Shown here one piece after another: positions 63,014 to 64,000 of a stretch of DNA of 64,000 bases (positions are counted from its first letter, which is position 1; each line of letters starts with the position of its first letter). This DNA is from Syntrophotaleaceae bacterium (GTDB lineage Bacteria; Desulfobacterota; Desulfuromonadia; Desulfuromonadales; Syntrophotaleaceae): contig JAWKQB010000001.1 in NCBI GenBank assembly GCA_041390365.1, positions 1,364,001 to 1,428,000 of the forward strand, in the 5' to 3' direction. Both the position numbers and the translations under genes were made by a program. Under the pieces are notes generated by a model. The model saw only the letters and a list, made by a program, of their open reading frames with translations, ran no database searches and had not been told where the DNA came from.

Positions 63014-64000
63014 TTATTCCTTAAACTGATGGAGAAAACGCAGATCGTTCTCGAAGAAGAGCCGCAGATCGTTGACCCTGTATTTCAACATTGCGATCCG
63101 CTCTATTCCCATGCCGAAGGCGAAACCGCTGTATTTCTGATAGTCGTAATTCACGGCCTTGAAGACCTCGGGATCGATCATGCCGCTGCCCAGAATCTCG
63201 AGCCAGCCGGAATTCTTGCAAACCCGGCAACCGTCCCCGCCGCAGATGACACACTGGATGTCCACCTCGGCACTGGGCTCGGTGAAGGGGAAGAAAGAAG
63301 GCCGGAACCGCACCCCGGTCCCCCGCCCGAAAAACTGGGTGATAAAGGTGGTGAGCACGCCTTTCAGATCGCCAAAGCTGATCCCCCGATCGACCAGGAA
63401 TCCCTCGATCTGATGAAACATTGGAGTGTGGGTCAGGTCGGAATCACGGCGATAGACCGTTCCCGGCGCGATCACACGCACTGGGGGCGCATGCTTGAGC
63501 ATGGTCCGGATCTGCACCGGGGAGGTGTGCGTTCTCAGCACCACATCCTCGGAAATATAGAAAGTGTCCTGCATGTCCCGGGCAGGATGGTCCTTTGGCA
63601 TGTTGAGGGCCGCGAAATTATAAAAATCCATTTCGATTTCAGGACCTTCCGCAATGCCGAAGCCGAGGGAAGAGAAAATTTCGCAAATTTCCTCGGTCAC
63701 CAGGGTGATCGGATGCTTGGAGCCTGAGTTCTGGCGCCGTCCGGGCAGCGTCACGTCGATCCGCTCGCTAGCGAGTCGATTGGCCAGTTCGGCGGCTCTT
63801 ACGGCTTCGGCCCGCTCTTCAAAGAGAGCTTCCAGCTCCTCCTTAATCCGATTGGCCAGCGCCCCGACCGTGGGCCTTTCCTCGGCGGAAAGGCTCCCCA
63901 TGCCTTTCATGACCGCTGTCATCAACCCTTTTTTTCCCAAAAAGCGAACCTTTGCGTTCTGCAGATCGGTCAGGGTCGAAGCTTCCTGCAAGGCGTTGCG
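63014..64000 (-). CDS. pheS: Phenylalanyl-tRNA synthetase alpha chain, 5' end outside window
   Basis: The last 328 codons of PheS. NAKVRFLGKKGLMTAVMKG is the N-terminal coiled-coil end. Class II motifs are HPARDMQDTFYI, HTSPVQIRTMLK and YRRDSDLTHTPMFHQIEG, with FAFGMGIERIAMLKYRV near the C-terminus. The frame runs off the right edge, and the family normally has a few more N-terminal residues, so the start codon lies beyond 64000. Confidence 0.96.
   Translation of the reverse strand, partial: RNALQEASTLTDLQNAKVRFLGKKGLMTAVMKGMGSLSAEERPTVGALANRIKEELEALFEERAEAVRAAELANRLASERIDVTLPGRRQNSGSKHPITLVTEEICEIFSSLGFGIAEGPEIEMDFYNFAALNMPKDHPARDMQDTFYISEDVVLRTHTSPVQIRTMLKHAPPVRVIAPGTVYRRDSDLTHTPMFHQIEGFLVDRGISFGDLKGVLTTFITQFFGRGTGVRFRPSFFPFTEPSAEVDIQCVICGGDGCRVCKNSGWLEILGSGMIDPEVFKAVNYDYQKYSGFAFGMGIERIAMLKYRVNDLRLFFENDLRFLHQFKE

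Noticed and set aside
60596..63727. 1043-codon open frame on the plus strand
   Set aside because: Antisense to pheT and pheS, which are certain; the translation has no known motif.
1..64000. CRISPR arrays, prophage, complete insertion sequences, rRNA genes
   Set aside because: No regularly spaced direct repeats, transposase or integrase genes, phage genes or rRNA sequence were seen.

Overview
The window is bacterial chromosomal DNA, GC-rich apart from an AT-rich left end. Gene content suggests an anaerobic deltaproteobacterium of the Desulfuromonas/Geobacter/Pelobacter type. The grounds are selenocysteine coding, multi-subunit formate dehydrogenases, double-cubane reductase enzymes, a PocR/PAS/GGDEF/EAL protein and the surE-pcm-nlpD-rpoS order. 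The species cannot be named from the sequence alone.

Layout. 1-3.4 kb: AT-rich glycosyltransferase genes. 3.6-11.2 kb: selenium genes, namely selB, tRNA-Sec, a LysR regulator, then yedF, a class V aminotransferase, a selD with an N-terminal DUF3343 domain, and a TusA-FdhD fusion. 11.3-17.8 kb: a selenocysteine peroxiredoxin, a lipoprotein hydrolase and a large c-di-GMP protein. 17.9-26.2 kb: a ModA-like binding protein with a ModE-like box, a Pst-type ABC importer, and a second selenium operon (yedE, tusA-like, DUF3343 gene, kinase-like gene and a selD that is itself a selenoprotein). 26.4-51 kb: three formate dehydrogenase loci. These are a lone Cys-type fdhA, a Sec-type fdhA with NuoE/NuoF partners, and a second Sec-type locus whose NuoF gene carries three frameshifts. 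Among them lie moeA, mobB, mobA, two OFA-family formate/oxalate-type transporters, and an ABC importer joined to a double-cubane reductase and its activase. 51.6-64 kb: housekeeping genes (hpt, ade, a VIT1-like transporter, tRNA-Arg, apt, rpoS, nlpD, pcm, surE, a MerR gene, ihfA, pheT, pheS).

How it fits together. Selenium is imported (YedE), carried (TusA, DUF3343 and YedF proteins), activated (two SelD) and inserted at UGA (SelB, tRNA-Sec). Four genes use it: prxU, selD2, fdhA2 and fdhA3. Molybdenum or tungsten is supplied by ModA, MoeA, MobA, MobB and FdhD. Most of the middle region therefore serves to build and feed formate dehydrogenase.

Main discovery candidate. A compact conserved hairpin followed directly by an intrinsic terminator occurs three times, always on the coding strand in the leader of a formate-related gene: fdhA1, the fdh2 operon and an OFA transporter. 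It looks like a cis-acting regulatory RNA. Other points of note are the TusA-FdhD fusion that lacks the FdhD CxxC motif, the paired Cys and Sec versions of both FdhA and SelD, two ModE-like boxes, and three tandem repeats in the leader of the third fdh locus.
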